Shown piece after piece: positions 1 through 8,303 of a DNA stretch of 64,000 nt. A model generated the notes under the pieces. It worked only from the letters and a program-made list of their open reading frames with translations. It was not told the DNA's origin and ran no database searches. Position 1 is the first letter of the stretch. Each line of letters begins with the position of its first letter. This DNA is from DATKJS01 sp964551995. GTDB taxonomy: Bacteria > Acidobacteriota > Aminicenantia > Aminicenantales > Saccharicenantaceae. The position numbers and the translations under genes are program-made. The DNA lies in contig CAZKFD010000004.1 of NCBI GenBank assembly GCA_964551995.1, forward strand, positions 62,001 through 126,000, in the 5' to 3' direction.

Positions 1-245
1 GCGGGCTCGACGACACGATCCTGGAGTTCGACCCCGTGCTCGGTACGGGAAACGGCTTCAAGTTCGGGAAGGCTTCTCCCGCCGAGCTGCTGTCGGCTCT
101 GCGGCGCGCCCGGGACGCCCACTCCCGCCCGGACCTGCGGAGCACGCTCCGTCTCAACGGGATGGCCGCAAACTTCAGCTGGAACCGGTCGGCGGGCGAG
201 TATCTGACCCTCTACCGGAAACTCCGGGCGGAGCGGCAGGCTTAG
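1..245 (+). CDS. glgA: Glycogen synthase, C-terminal end (partial)
   Basis: The open frame enters from the left edge (codons in phase from base 3) and stops at TAG 243-245, giving about 80 residues. The visible part has the GT-B family C-terminal look of ADP-glucose glycogen synthases: a GLxDT element, a TGNGFKF stretch, then a helix rich in Leu/Arg and a final W-N-R-S segment. It would transfer glucose from ADP-glucose to growing alpha-1,4-glucan. The enzyme that makes ADP-glucose (GlgC) is encoded on the opposite strand nearby, which supports the call. The N-terminal part lies outside the window. Confidence 0.75.
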   Translation, partial: GLDDTILEFDPVLGTGNGFKFGKASPAELLSALRRARDAHSRPDLRSTLRLNGMAANFSWNRSAGEYLTLYRKLRAERQA

Positions 246-263
246 ACCCTGAGCGCGCGGCCC

Positions 264-1292
264 CTATTTTTTCCTTAGGAACCCCGCCGCCGTTTCCGGC
301 GGGACCGGGTTGATATAATATCCCGTCCCCCACTCGAACCCGGCGACCTTCGTCAGGATCGGGAAGATCTCGAAGTGCCAGTGATAGTGCCGGTCGATGT
401 CGGGCCATCTCTTCCTTGCCAGGACCGGATTCGGCGACTTGTGGAGAACGAGGTTATAGGCTGGATCCGAGAGCGTTTCCTTGAGCTTAATCAGGGTTGT
501 TTTGAGCGTCAGGGCCAGGGATCCGAGTTCCTCTTCGTTGAGGTCGGCGAAAAACGGAGAATGGCGAAGCGGAAAGATCGTCACCTCGAAGGGGAAGCGC
601 GAGGCATAAGGCGCGATGACGACGAAGTGCCGGTTCAGGTGGACGACCCTCTCCCCCGACTCCCGCTCTTCCCGGATGATCCGGCAGAAGACGCACTTCT
701 TGAAACTTCGGAACAGGCGTCGGGCGCCGTAGATCTCCTCCTCGATGCGCTTAGGCACGATCGGCGTGGCCACGATCTGGGTGTGCGGATGACTGAGGGA
801 GGCGCCGGCCTCTTTCCCCTTGTTCTTGAAGACCTGGACGTATTGATAGTGGAGCTCCTCCTCGATGGTTTTGATCCTCTGCGCGAAGACCCCGAGAATG
901 TCCCGGACGTGGCCCACGGGGAGGTCGGCGAGCTCCTGGCCGTGCTCGGGGTTCTCGATGATGACCTCATGGACCCCGACCCCCTCCATCCATTCGAAGA
1001 TGCCGCCCCGTGTGTGCAGGGAGGCCTGAGTCCCCCGGTTGAGGGCGGGAAACTTGTTGGGCACGACGCGCACCCTCCAGCCCGGCGAATCCGCAGGCGT
1101 GCCGTCGTCCCTGAGGGCGAAGACCTCGGGCGGAGTCTTGCCTTCGTTCCCCCGGCAGAACGGACAAAATCCTGCCGACGCCGGGGCCTCGCCGACGCCC
1201 CGCGCCGGCCGGAAATCGTCGGGCCGTTTGCTCCGCTCCGTGGCGATGATCACCCAGCGGCCGCTGATCGGGTCCTTTCTCAGTTCCGACAT
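264..1292 (-). CDS. galT: Galactose-1-phosphate uridylyltransferase
   Basis: A 342-residue protein of the HIT-like GalT family, of usual length. It exchanges UMP between UDP-glucose and galactose-1-phosphate in the Leloir pathway. Visible marks are the N-terminal 'RKDPISGRWVIIA' start, a CPFC pair near residues 43-46 (probable zinc site), 'VVPNKFPAL' near 77-84, and the catalytic HPHTQ motif at about 168-172. It is the last gene of the minus-strand glycogen run. Its ATG overlaps the stop of the response regulator by one base (TAATG), so translation is probably coupled. Some family members act as ADP-glucose phosphorylases; in a GlgC-containing operon that alternative cannot be excluded. Confidence 0.88.
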   Translation of the reverse strand: MSELRKDPISGRWVIIATERSKRPDDFRPARGVGEAPASAGFCPFCRGNEGKTPPEVFALRDDGTPADSPGWRVRVVPNKFPALNRGTQASLHTRGGIFEWMEGVGVHEVIIENPEHGQELADLPVGHVRDILGVFAQRIKTIEEELHYQYVQVFKNKGKEAGASLSHPHTQIVATPIVPKRIEEEIYGARRLFRSFKKCVFCRIIREERESGERVVHLNRHFVVIAPYASRFPFEVTIFPLRHSPFFADLNEEELGSLALTLKTTLIKLKETLSDPAYNLVLHKSPNPVLARKRWPDIDRHYHWHFEIFPILTKVAGFEWGTGYYINPVPPETAAGFLRKK

Positions 1293-1645
1293 TATCGGCC
1301 GATCAGTTCCTTGATCTTAGTCTTGAGCTCGTCCAGCGAGGACGACTTGACCACGTACGCGTCGGCGGCCCAGGTCATGAAATCCTCTTTGTAGCTCTGG
1401 TAGGCCGAGTTGATGATGATGGGGATATCCTTCCGGAGTCCCATGATCTGGGCGATGAGCTCGACGCCATTTTTCCCCGGCATCCGGATGTCCGTGATGA
1501 TCAGGTCGAAGGACTTTTTCTTGAGCTCCGCCAGAGCCGCGTCCGCGTCATACGCCGCCGTGACGGCGTACCCCTCCTTGCCCAGCTCCTCGGCGTAGAG
1601 AAGGCAGAGGGTCTTCTCATCTTCGACGACGAGGATCTTCTTCAT
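1292..1645 (-). CDS. Single-domain response regulator (CheY-like)
   Basis: The 117 residues are one receiver domain and nothing else. The acidic pair follows 'ILVVEDE' near residues 8-9, the phospho-acceptor is Asp52 in 'ITDIRMPG', the conserved Ser is in 'IIINSAY', and the conserved Lys is in 'YVVKSS'. There is no DNA-binding output domain, so it probably acts by protein contact or in a phosphorelay. It overlaps the upstream histidine kinase gene by four bases (ATGA type) and is followed directly by galT, so kinase and regulator are very likely a cognate pair inside the glycogen operon. Its target is unknown. Confidence 0.88.
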   Translation of the reverse strand: MKKILVVEDEKTLCLLYAEELGKEGYAVTAAYDADAALAELKKKSFDLIITDIRMPGKNGVELIAQIMGLRKDIPIIINSAYQSYKEDFMTWAADAYVVKSSSLDELKTKIKELIGR

Positions 1646-2994
1646 GTCGAGTTCCCTCCTTCCCGGGTTTGAAAAGCGAGATTGAACAGGGCTCCCTTGC
1701 CGACCCGGCTCCGGACCTCGATCGTGCCGCCGCAGGTGTCCATCACCCTCTTGATGAACGGCAGGCCGAGGCCCATCCCCTTCTCCTTGGTCGTGAAGAA
1801 CGGCCTGTACATCTGGGCCTTGTCCGGATTGGAGATGCCCTTGCCCGTGTCCCTCACCGAGAGGACAAAGGACGTTTTGCTTTTTCTGCGGGCCCGGACC
1901 GTGATCCTCCCCCCTGAGGGGGTTGCGTCGAACGCGTTGTCCAGGAGATTCCGGAGCACCTCGCCGAATGAAGTGGGATCACACAGGACCTGGGGCAGGC
2001 CGCTGTCGATCTTCACGTCCAGGGAGTAACTTCGGGCCCGGGCCTGGATCTCGGGGCTCTGCAGGACGGCTGCGATCATGGGCGTGACATCGAAATAGCC
2101 GGGCTCCTTGAGACTGACCTTGAGAAAATGCGCCATCTGATAGACGATGGTCTCTAGCCGACGGATCTCATCCCGGATGATCTTGAGATTGCGGTCCCTC
2201 TTGTCCCTGCTGACCTTGGGCTGGAGGAGCTGGTCCGTGAAGCCGCCGATGGTCACGAGGGGATTTCGGAGCTGATGCGTTACGAACATGGCCATTTCGC
2301 CCATCGCGGCCATCTTCTCGGCTTCGAGGAGCCTCTCGTGCAGGGTCGCCGAGTATATGTAATTGCTGGCGATCAGTCCGCAGAGGCTGGCGAGCTTGAT
2401 GTCGCCGGGGCTGATGGGCACGTGGGTGAACGAATTGTCGAGGACGATCAGGCCGAAGACCTCGTCCCGGGCGACGAGAGGGATGCACAGGAATTCGTCC
2501 ACCTCGATGATTTCGAGGAACTTCTTGTCGATCAGGGGCTCGCGGAAGGCGTCGCGCACCAGGTAGATTTCTTTGTGGCAGGCCGCGAGGGCGGGCACCA
2601 TCTCGCAGGTCGGCTCGTTCATGACGAAGGCCAGGTTCTTGATCCGGTTGCTGAGAGTGTCCTCGTTCTTGCTGACGAGGGCCCGGTTGTGTTCGATGAT
2701 CTCCACGTAGCCGATGCCCGGGGTCGAGAGGACCTCCCAGATGTAGCCGGCTTCCTCGGGCGTGCGCGGTCCGAGCCACATCTCGCCGCGGAGGCGGTCG
2801 CCCTCCTTGAGAAAGAGCATGGCCCGGTTGAACCCGACCCCCGACCCGGAGGTCAGGGCGGTCAGGATGACGAGCATGTTGTCCGCGAGGGAGAACGGCT
2901 GAAAAAAACTCTGCGAGATGATCGACAGGAGCATCATCTCCCGCGGAGAGTCCTTCTGGAATTCCGAGGTCAGGAAATTGTATTTCTCGATCAT
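1642..2994 (-). CDS. GAF-domain sensor histidine kinase
   Basis: A 450-residue soluble kinase with no membrane segments. Residues about 25-215 form a GAF-like sensor domain, followed by a coiled linker. The H-box is 'THQLRNPL' with His240, and the HATPase_c domain has an N-box around Asn353, a G1 box 'DTGKGIS' and a G2 box 'GMGLGLPF'. It would autophosphorylate on His240 and pass phosphate to the receiver protein encoded next. Lack of membrane helices suggests a cytoplasmic signal, plausibly a small molecule bound by the GAF domain. It overlaps the glgC gene upstream by four bases, which ties signalling to glucan metabolism. The signal is not evident from sequence. Confidence 0.88.
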   Translation of the reverse strand: MIEKYNFLTSEFQKDSPREMMLLSIISQSFFQPFSLADNMLVILTALTSGSGVGFNRAMLFLKEGDRLRGEMWLGPRTPEEAGYIWEVLSTPGIGYVEIIEHNRALVSKNEDTLSNRIKNLAFVMNEPTCEMVPALAACHKEIYLVRDAFREPLIDKKFLEIIEVDEFLCIPLVARDEVFGLIVLDNSFTHVPISPGDIKLASLCGLIASNYIYSATLHERLLEAEKMAAMGEMAMFVTHQLRNPLVTIGGFTDQLLQPKVSRDKRDRNLKIIRDEIRRLETIVYQMAHFLKVSLKEPGYFDVTPMIAAVLQSPEIQARARSYSLDVKIDSGLPQVLCDPTSFGEVLRNLLDNAFDATPSGGRITVRARRKSKTSFVLSVRDTGKGISNPDKAQMYRPFFTTKEKGMGLGLPFIKRVMDTCGGTIEVRSRVGKGALFNLAFQTREGGNST

Positions 2995-4145
2995 TCGGCC
3001 TTCCAGCCCTTCGGGACGACGCGGATGCCGCCCCGGCTGATCTTGAAATTCCGGCCGTCCTTCTCGGCGTTGAAGCCGATGTCGAAGCCGGCGGGGATGA
3101 TGCTGAACTTATCGATGATGACCTTCTTGAGCCGGGCGCCCTTACCGACCTCGACCGCCTCGAGGAGGATGGAATCGGACACTTCGGCTTTTTCATGGAT
3201 GCGGACACCGGGGGAGACGATGGAGTTGTCGACGCGGCAGCCGAGCAGGCGGCAGCCGGGGCCGACGATCGAGTTCTGGAAGGCACCGCCCCTGATGAAG
3301 GTCGGCGGGTATTGAGGCTTGTATGTCCGGAAAGGCCAGGCGGGGTCCTGGAAGATCGTCGGGGGCGCGGGCGAGAGGAAAGACATATTGGCCTTCCAGT
3401 AGGCGTCGATGGTTCCGATGTCCTCCCAGTAATCGTCGAAGGGAAAGGCGAAGATCCGGTGGTCGCGGATGAGGTCGGGGATGATGTTCCCCCCGAAGTC
3501 ATGGGCGCTCGAGGGGTTCCGGGCGTCCTTGATCAGAGCCCGGATGAGGACCGGGGTCTTGAAGAGATACACGCCCATCGAGATCAGGCTCTTCGAGGGG
3601 TCCCAGGGGACGGCGCAGGGCTTCTTGGGCTTCTCGGCAAACTCGATGATGCGGCGGTCTTCGTCGACTCCGATGACCCCGAAGCGGGAGGCGTCCCGCG
3701 TCGGCACCACCCGCGTCATGATCAGGGCCTCGGCGTCGACCCGGGTGAAGAAGTCCAGAACCTGCCGGTAATCCGATTTGTAGATGTGGTCGCCCGAAAG
3801 GACGAGCACGGCGTCCGGATTTTCCTGCTGGATGGTATAGATGTTTTGAAACACGGCGTCGGCCGTGCCCTCGTACCAGTGATCCCCGACGCGCCCCTGG
3901 GCGGGCAGGGAGATGATGTAATCGCCGCTCTCGGCGTGGAAGATGTTCCAGCCGTTCAGGATATGGCGCTCGAGCGACAGAGACTTGTACTGGGTGAGCA
4001 GGGCGATCCGCCGGAGCCCCGAATTGAGGGCGTTCGAGAGGCTGAAATCGATGATCCGGTAGGTGCCGAGGAAGGGCACCGAGGGTTTGGCGCGGTCACG
4101 GGTCAGGGGATAGAGCCTTTCCCCCTTGCCGCCGCAGAGGACCAT
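2991..4145 (-). CDS. glgC: Glucose-1-phosphate adenylyltransferase (ADP-glucose pyrophosphorylase)
   Basis: It makes ADP-glucose from ATP and glucose-1-phosphate, the committed step of bacterial glycogen synthesis. The 384-residue product has the nucleotidyltransferase signature 'GGKGERLYPLT' at the very N-terminus, 'AKPSVPFLG' and 'RIIDFSLSN' next, 'WYEGTADAV' near residue 95, and a C-terminal left-handed beta-helix region. I chose ATG 4145 because it lies just after the stop of the upstream GH57 gene; a much longer open frame exists but only as a shadow of that gene. In-frame CTG codons 4149-4154 are alternative starts. The N-terminus is short for the family, so regulation by allosteric effectors may differ. 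Confidence 0.88.
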   Translation of the reverse strand: MVLCGGKGERLYPLTRDRAKPSVPFLGTYRIIDFSLSNALNSGLRRIALLTQYKSLSLERHILNGWNIFHAESGDYIISLPAQGRVGDHWYEGTADAVFQNIYTIQQENPDAVLVLSGDHIYKSDYRQVLDFFTRVDAEALIMTRVVPTRDASRFGVIGVDEDRRIIEFAEKPKKPCAVPWDPSKSLISMGVYLFKTPVLIRALIKDARNPSSAHDFGGNIIPDLIRDHRIFAFPFDDYWEDIGTIDAYWKANMSFLSPAPPTIFQDPAWPFRTYKPQYPPTFIRGGAFQNSIVGPGCRLLGCRVDNSIVSPGVRIHEKAEVSDSILLEAVEVGKGARLKKVIIDKFSIIPAGFDIGFNAEKDGRNFKISRGGIRVVPKGWKAE

Positions 4146-4155
4146 GACCAGCAGG

Positions 4156-5811
4156 TTACGCGACAACGGACCCATCCAGCATGGCGATTTCCTCAAAGAG
4201 GCCGTCTTCGTTCTCGTAGACCTGAAGCCGGGCCTGCTCGGGGGCCCCGAGGCCGCGCCCGCCGCCGAGCCAGCCGGCGAGTTCGAGAGCCCGCGAATAG
4301 TGCTCGGCCGCCCGGTTCTCCGCATAATCCCTCGCCGTCCACGTCGAGATGAGGAAGGGCCAGTCGGAGCTCTCGAGAAGAAACTTCTCGCGGTAGAACT
4401 GCTTGAGGACCCTCCTGTCGAGCGCCGCGGCCCGGGGGCGGATTCCCGCTTCGGCTTCCTCGATCCGGTAGATATTCTTCCAGATCCAGGAAGTCTCTTC
4501 GTTGAGCCAGATCCAGTGGAAACCGCCCTGGCCCCAGGAGCCTTCCGGCAGCGAGACGATGTCGATCGGTGGCAGATTTTCCAGGCATCCGCTGGCCGTG
4601 AGCGGACGGACGGAGCTTCGGGCGAGTCTTTTGATCGTCCGGTAAAGCCACTCCGGGCCCTCGAACCACCAGTGGCCGAACAGTTCCGTATCGTAGAGAG
4701 CGACGACCACGCCCGACTCCCGGCCTTTGAGGGACTCCTCGACGACCGAGACGAAATGCGAAGCGTGGCCTTCCAGATGCTCGGCGGCGCGGACCGGATC
4801 GTAGACCTCCTTGGTGGCCAGGTCGGAGCCGCCCGAGGTGATCCTCCAGTAGCGCATCCCCCCGGGGAAGTGCTTTTTATGGAACTCCAGGTACGCCCCT
4901 TCTCCCGGATAGCCCATCTGCCGGCTCCACACCTGGGATCCCGAAACCTCGTCGCGGACGAAAAACGGCAAATTGGAGGGAAAGGCGAGATAGCCGGCAT
5001 AGGGGTCGCCGGGATGGGTGTGGGCCGGCCTGTATTCCTTCCGGAATTTCTCCCACAGGAGTTTCAAACCCGGGAACCGGTCGATGTAGACGCCGCGGGC
5101 TTCACCTCCTTTGAGGAGATGAGAATCGACGAAGAAATAGCGGTACCCTTCCCCGCTCAGGATCTCGTCCACCCCGAGGCGCGGATAGGGCTTGTCTTCG
5201 CCGAGAGGCGGCCTCCAGGAATAGGCCGGCCGATAAGCGCATTCGGGGATCCAAAAGCCTCTGGGGTCCCGGTCGAAAAAGCGCCGGTAAACATGGTGCC
5301 CTTGGAGGGCCTGATGGCGGATGCTCGCGTCGTTCTTCAAAAGCGGGAAATAGCCGTGGGTGGCCGCCGACGTCAAAACCTCGAGTTGGTCGCCGTCCTG
5401 GAGCGTCCGGAACCCGCCGATGATGTCGCCCTGGAATCTCTCCGTGAATTCGTGGAGGAGGCCGCGGTACCAATCCCCCCAGAACGCCGCGAGCGGCGTC
5501 CGGGGGTCTCCTGTCTTCCGGAAAAAAGCACCGTCCGCGTCGGCGATCTCCGCCTTCATCCGGAGATATCGATCGAAGCCCCGGACAAAGGTCGGCTCCC
5601 GGAGCTGAGCCATCAGAACGGGTGTGAAACTGATGTTCACCTGCGGCGCGATCCCCTCGGCCGCGAGGCGATCGAAGACGCCGAGGAGCGGAAGGTAGGA
5701 CTCAGCGGCGGCTTCGTAGAGCCAGTCCATGCCGTGGGGCCAGCTCCCATGGTCGAGGACGTAAGGGATATGGCTATGGAGGACGAGGGAAAAATACCTA
5801 TGCGGGCCCAT
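4156..5811 (-). CDS. GH57 glycoside hydrolase, probable 1,4-alpha-glucan branching enzyme
   Basis: A 551-residue protein of the GH57/DUF1957 type, a family that includes branching enzymes of Thermococcus and Thermus. Region 1 is HSHIPY (residues 13-18), the nucleophile Glu190 lies in 'WIPECAY', and the acid/base Asp374 in 'YDTELFGHWW'. The C-terminal helical part matches the branching-enzyme subgroup rather than amylases. It would introduce alpha-1,6 branches into glycogen, which fits its place between a glucanotransferase-like GH57 gene and glgC, with no GH13 GlgB visible in the window. It overlaps the upstream gene by 14 bases. Specificity is assigned by family resemblance only. Confidence 0.8.
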   Translation of the reverse strand: MGPHRYFSLVLHSHIPYVLDHGSWPHGMDWLYEAAAESYLPLLGVFDRLAAEGIAPQVNISFTPVLMAQLREPTFVRGFDRYLRMKAEIADADGAFFRKTGDPRTPLAAFWGDWYRGLLHEFTERFQGDIIGGFRTLQDGDQLEVLTSAATHGYFPLLKNDASIRHQALQGHHVYRRFFDRDPRGFWIPECAYRPAYSWRPPLGEDKPYPRLGVDEILSGEGYRYFFVDSHLLKGGEARGVYIDRFPGLKLLWEKFRKEYRPAHTHPGDPYAGYLAFPSNLPFFVRDEVSGSQVWSRQMGYPGEGAYLEFHKKHFPGGMRYWRITSGGSDLATKEVYDPVRAAEHLEGHASHFVSVVEESLKGRESGVVVALYDTELFGHWWFEGPEWLYRTIKRLARSSVRPLTASGCLENLPPIDIVSLPEGSWGQGGFHWIWLNEETSWIWKNIYRIEEAEAGIRPRAAALDRRVLKQFYREKFLLESSDWPFLISTWTARDYAENRAAEHYSRALELAGWLGGGRGLGAPEQARLQVYENEDGLFEEIAMLDGSVVA

Positions 5812-7762
5812 GAGTCGCTTTCAGATGGATCTCGAGCCTTTCCGTCTGCTTCCCTTCAAGTTTCAGCGCCCACAGCGGCATGAAACTGTAGCCTTGATGA
5901 ATTATATCAAAACCCTCTTCGGATTGGGAGACCGTCTCGAGAGGCATGGTCCAGAGCTCGACCGGGTCCTGGGGCGCGAAGACAATGCGTCCCCCGTAGA
6001 GCTTGGCCCAGCCCCGGCGGTGGAATTCGGCATCGTTCCGGAACGCCAGGAAGTTCCATTCCGAGCCGAACCTGAGAGAGAGGGCGGCAGTCCCTCGGTT
6101 CTGGATATCGTAAACGACCTTCAGGCCGGACGCCTCCGGCTCCAGGCTCTTGCGGACGAGCACGTGAACACGCTCCCCCTCGACCCAGACCCCGCCTCGT
6201 CGCTCGAGGACGAGCCGGCCTCCCTCGAGGGAGGCCTCGTAGGGCTGATTGACGAAATCTCCCTGCTCTCCATAATCGATCCTCCGGAAGTCGTCCTCGT
6301 TGGAGTCGGGATGGATGAAATGGTCGAGGAGCGAATAGCGGGGATGCCAGTCGTAGCGCATAAGCTCCTTCGAGCGGGACGGAAGCTTCTTGGTGAGCTC
6401 GTGGATGCTCCGCCCTTCCCTGGTCCCCTCTTCGAGCGCAAAGTGGTAGGCCTCGGGCCGGCGCGAGAGGACGTCGCTGAGATTTCTGGCTCCGGGGACG
6501 TCGTCGAGTTCGACCAGGCTCCCGCCGAACGAGGGCTTGACCAGAAGGTTGAACGTCTCCCCGCGGAGAAACAGCTCCTCCCGCCCATCGAGGTCGAAGT
6601 CCAGCTGGGTCCAGCGGCCGTCCGACGGGGTGCGTTTTTCGGCTTCGAGCAGGTGGCCGTAGGCGGACTCCCGGAGGTGAGGGAGGTAAAGGCCGCCGAA
6701 GACGCCGTGCCAGTACGGGTCGTTGCACTGGCCCCGGTAGAGATCCCGGACCGCTTCGCGGTCCGCGCCTCCGTCGCGGACTTCCCGGGAGACGAGGATC
6801 ATCCTTTTATGGAGATTGTTCGCTTCCGGGTATTTCAGGAAGAACTCCTGGAACAGGCCGCCCCTGAGGAATCTCCGGCCGGCGGCCCCGGCTGTCTCCC
6901 TAAGCTTCTTGAAGGCGAGAAAGTCCGCGGGCTCGAGCACCCATTCCATCATCTCTTCGTAGGACGCGGGAGGAAGGTAGACCCGTCCCGCGGGAGGGCA
7001 CTCGTCGAGGTATTCGGAACAGGTCATCATCCGGACGCCCTTATCCTCTATGAACGTAAGGAATCTGTCCAGCCAGCCGTCCTCGTAGACCCATTTCTTC
7101 GTTCCCGGCCAGACCCCGAACTTCTCTCCGTCGTCGCCGAGGATGGCCGTTCCGCCCGAGGAGCGGATCTCCTGAAAATATCCATCGAGTTGGTCCAGCG
7201 CCTGGAAGGGGATCATGTAGCGGAGCTTCTTGTCGATGGGCAGGACCCGCAGCGGCACGCCCTCCTCTTCGGTGATATACGAGGCGTAGAGATTGCGGAC
7301 GCCGGCGTAGCGGAAATGCTCTTCATCGAGCATCGTATATTCGATCCCGGCGAGGGCCAGGGTCTTGGCCAGCCGCGGCTCCCAGACCCTTTCAGCCAGC
7401 CAGAGACCTCGAGGCCGGCGTCCGAAATTCGTCTCGAGGTAATCGCTCATCATCCCGATCTGGCCCTCCCGGTCCTGCTCCGGGATGATCGAGAGGATCG
7501 GCTCGTAAAATCCGCCCCCGAGGAGCTCGGCCTGGCCGCGGCCGGCCAGGGTCCGCACCAGCTCCCAGCAGGCCCGTTCCCGTTTTTCCATATACTCCCA
7601 GAGGGGGCCCGAGAAATGGAGGGAGAACTTGAACCCCGGATGCCTCGCCACCCGCTCGAGGAACGGACGGTAGCAGTCGGCGAAGGCCGAGGCGACGACG
7701 GAATCGAAATTACCGACCGGTTGGTGGTTGTGAACGGCGAAAAGAAAGCGCAGCTCGGCCAT
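5798..7762 (-). CDS. GH57 4-alpha-glucanotransferase / alpha-amylase
   Basis: The 654-residue length and architecture match the Thermococcus litoralis type 4-alpha-glucanotransferase: an N-terminal GH57 barrel and C-terminal DUF1925/DUF1926-type beta domains. Visible motifs are HNHQPVG (11-17), 'GGGFYEPIL' (83-90), the nucleophile Glu124 in 'WLAERVWEP', and the acid/base Asp in 'LGDDGEKFG' (about 209-216). It would rearrange or shorten alpha-1,4-glucans in the cytoplasm; no signal peptide is present. Its ATG directly follows the stop of the phosphoesterase gene (TGAATG), so it belongs to the same transcript. Alpha-amylase activity is the main alternative. Confidence 0.84.
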   Translation of the reverse strand: MAELRFLFAVHNHQPVGNFDSVVASAFADCYRPFLERVARHPGFKFSLHFSGPLWEYMEKRERACWELVRTLAGRGQAELLGGGFYEPILSIIPEQDREGQIGMMSDYLETNFGRRPRGLWLAERVWEPRLAKTLALAGIEYTMLDEEHFRYAGVRNLYASYITEEEGVPLRVLPIDKKLRYMIPFQALDQLDGYFQEIRSSGGTAILGDDGEKFGVWPGTKKWVYEDGWLDRFLTFIEDKGVRMMTCSEYLDECPPAGRVYLPPASYEEMMEWVLEPADFLAFKKLRETAGAAGRRFLRGGLFQEFFLKYPEANNLHKRMILVSREVRDGGADREAVRDLYRGQCNDPYWHGVFGGLYLPHLRESAYGHLLEAEKRTPSDGRWTQLDFDLDGREELFLRGETFNLLVKPSFGGSLVELDDVPGARNLSDVLSRRPEAYHFALEEGTREGRSIHELTKKLPSRSKELMRYDWHPRYSLLDHFIHPDSNEDDFRRIDYGEQGDFVNQPYEASLEGGRLVLERRGGVWVEGERVHVLVRKSLEPEASGLKVVYDIQNRGTAALSLRFGSEWNFLAFRNDAEFHRRGWAKLYGGRIVFAPQDPVELWTMPLETVSQSEEGFDIIHQGYSFMPLWALKLEGKQTERLEIHLKATHGPA

Positions 7763-8251
7763 TCAGTTGTCATTCCGGTCCGCAACAGCCGGCTCCCGGA
7801 GTTTGAAAAAGAGCCAGGTCTTGTCTCCGCCCTCCCTGGCCTTGATGCGGATCAGTGCGAACCTTCCGTTGAGCCTCCGCCCAGAAATCTCGACCGTCAT
7901 CCTGTCCGGCCCCGACTCGAGCAAGCGATACTCTCCCCGGTCCCATATCTCGACGGTCCCGGCGCCGTACTCCCCTTTCGGGATCGTGCCCTCGAACCTT
8001 TCGTATCCGAGAGGATGGTCCTCGGTCCGGACCGCCAGCCGCCGGATCCCCGGCGTGTTCGGCGGAACCTTCGGGATAGCCCAGCTCTTCAGGACGCCGG
8101 CCTCTTCGAGCCTCAGATCAAAGTGCAGGTGCGAAGCCCGGTGCTTCTGGATGACATACACGAGGCCGTCCTCCGGCTTCTTCTCCATCGAGACGCTCGG
8201 CTCTCGCGTCCGGGTGAAGCGGCGCTTCGCGCGGTACTCCTTAAGGCTCAC
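7763..8251 (-). CDS. Stand-alone LigD-type 3'-phosphoesterase domain protein
   Basis: A 162-residue protein consisting of the phosphoesterase (PE) domain normally fused at the N-terminus of bacterial ligase D. The metal-binding signature H-x5-H-x-D-x-R is visible in 'KHRASHLHFDLRLE' (about residues 35-48), followed by 'SWAIPK', 'EDHPLGYERFEG' and the 'GEYGAGTVEIWD' element, all typical. In LigD this domain trims 3' ribonucleotides and 3'-phosphates at broken ends. No Ku, polymerase or ligase gene lies in this window, and the neighbours are glucan and purine genes. The start is GTG at 8251. Confidence 0.88.
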   Translation of the reverse strand: MSLKEYRAKRRFTRTREPSVSMEKKPEDGLVYVIQKHRASHLHFDLRLEEAGVLKSWAIPKVPPNTPGIRRLAVRTEDHPLGYERFEGTIPKGEYGAGTVEIWDRGEYRLLESGPDRMTVEISGRRLNGRFALIRIKAREGGDKTWLFFKLREPAVADRNDN

Positions 8252-8303
8252 GCGGCCTCCGGATTTCGCGGCCGGGTCCCGGCGGGGTGCGTGCCGAGTC
8301 CGG

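Noticed and set aside
246..263. Terminator between glgA and galT (T-run at 265-272)
   Set aside because: There is a T-rich run but no convincing stem just before it.
375..1394. Long plus-strand open frame of 339 codons opposite galT and the response regulator
   Set aside because: It is an antisense shadow in high-GC DNA; it has no domain resemblance and both minus-strand genes have clear motifs.
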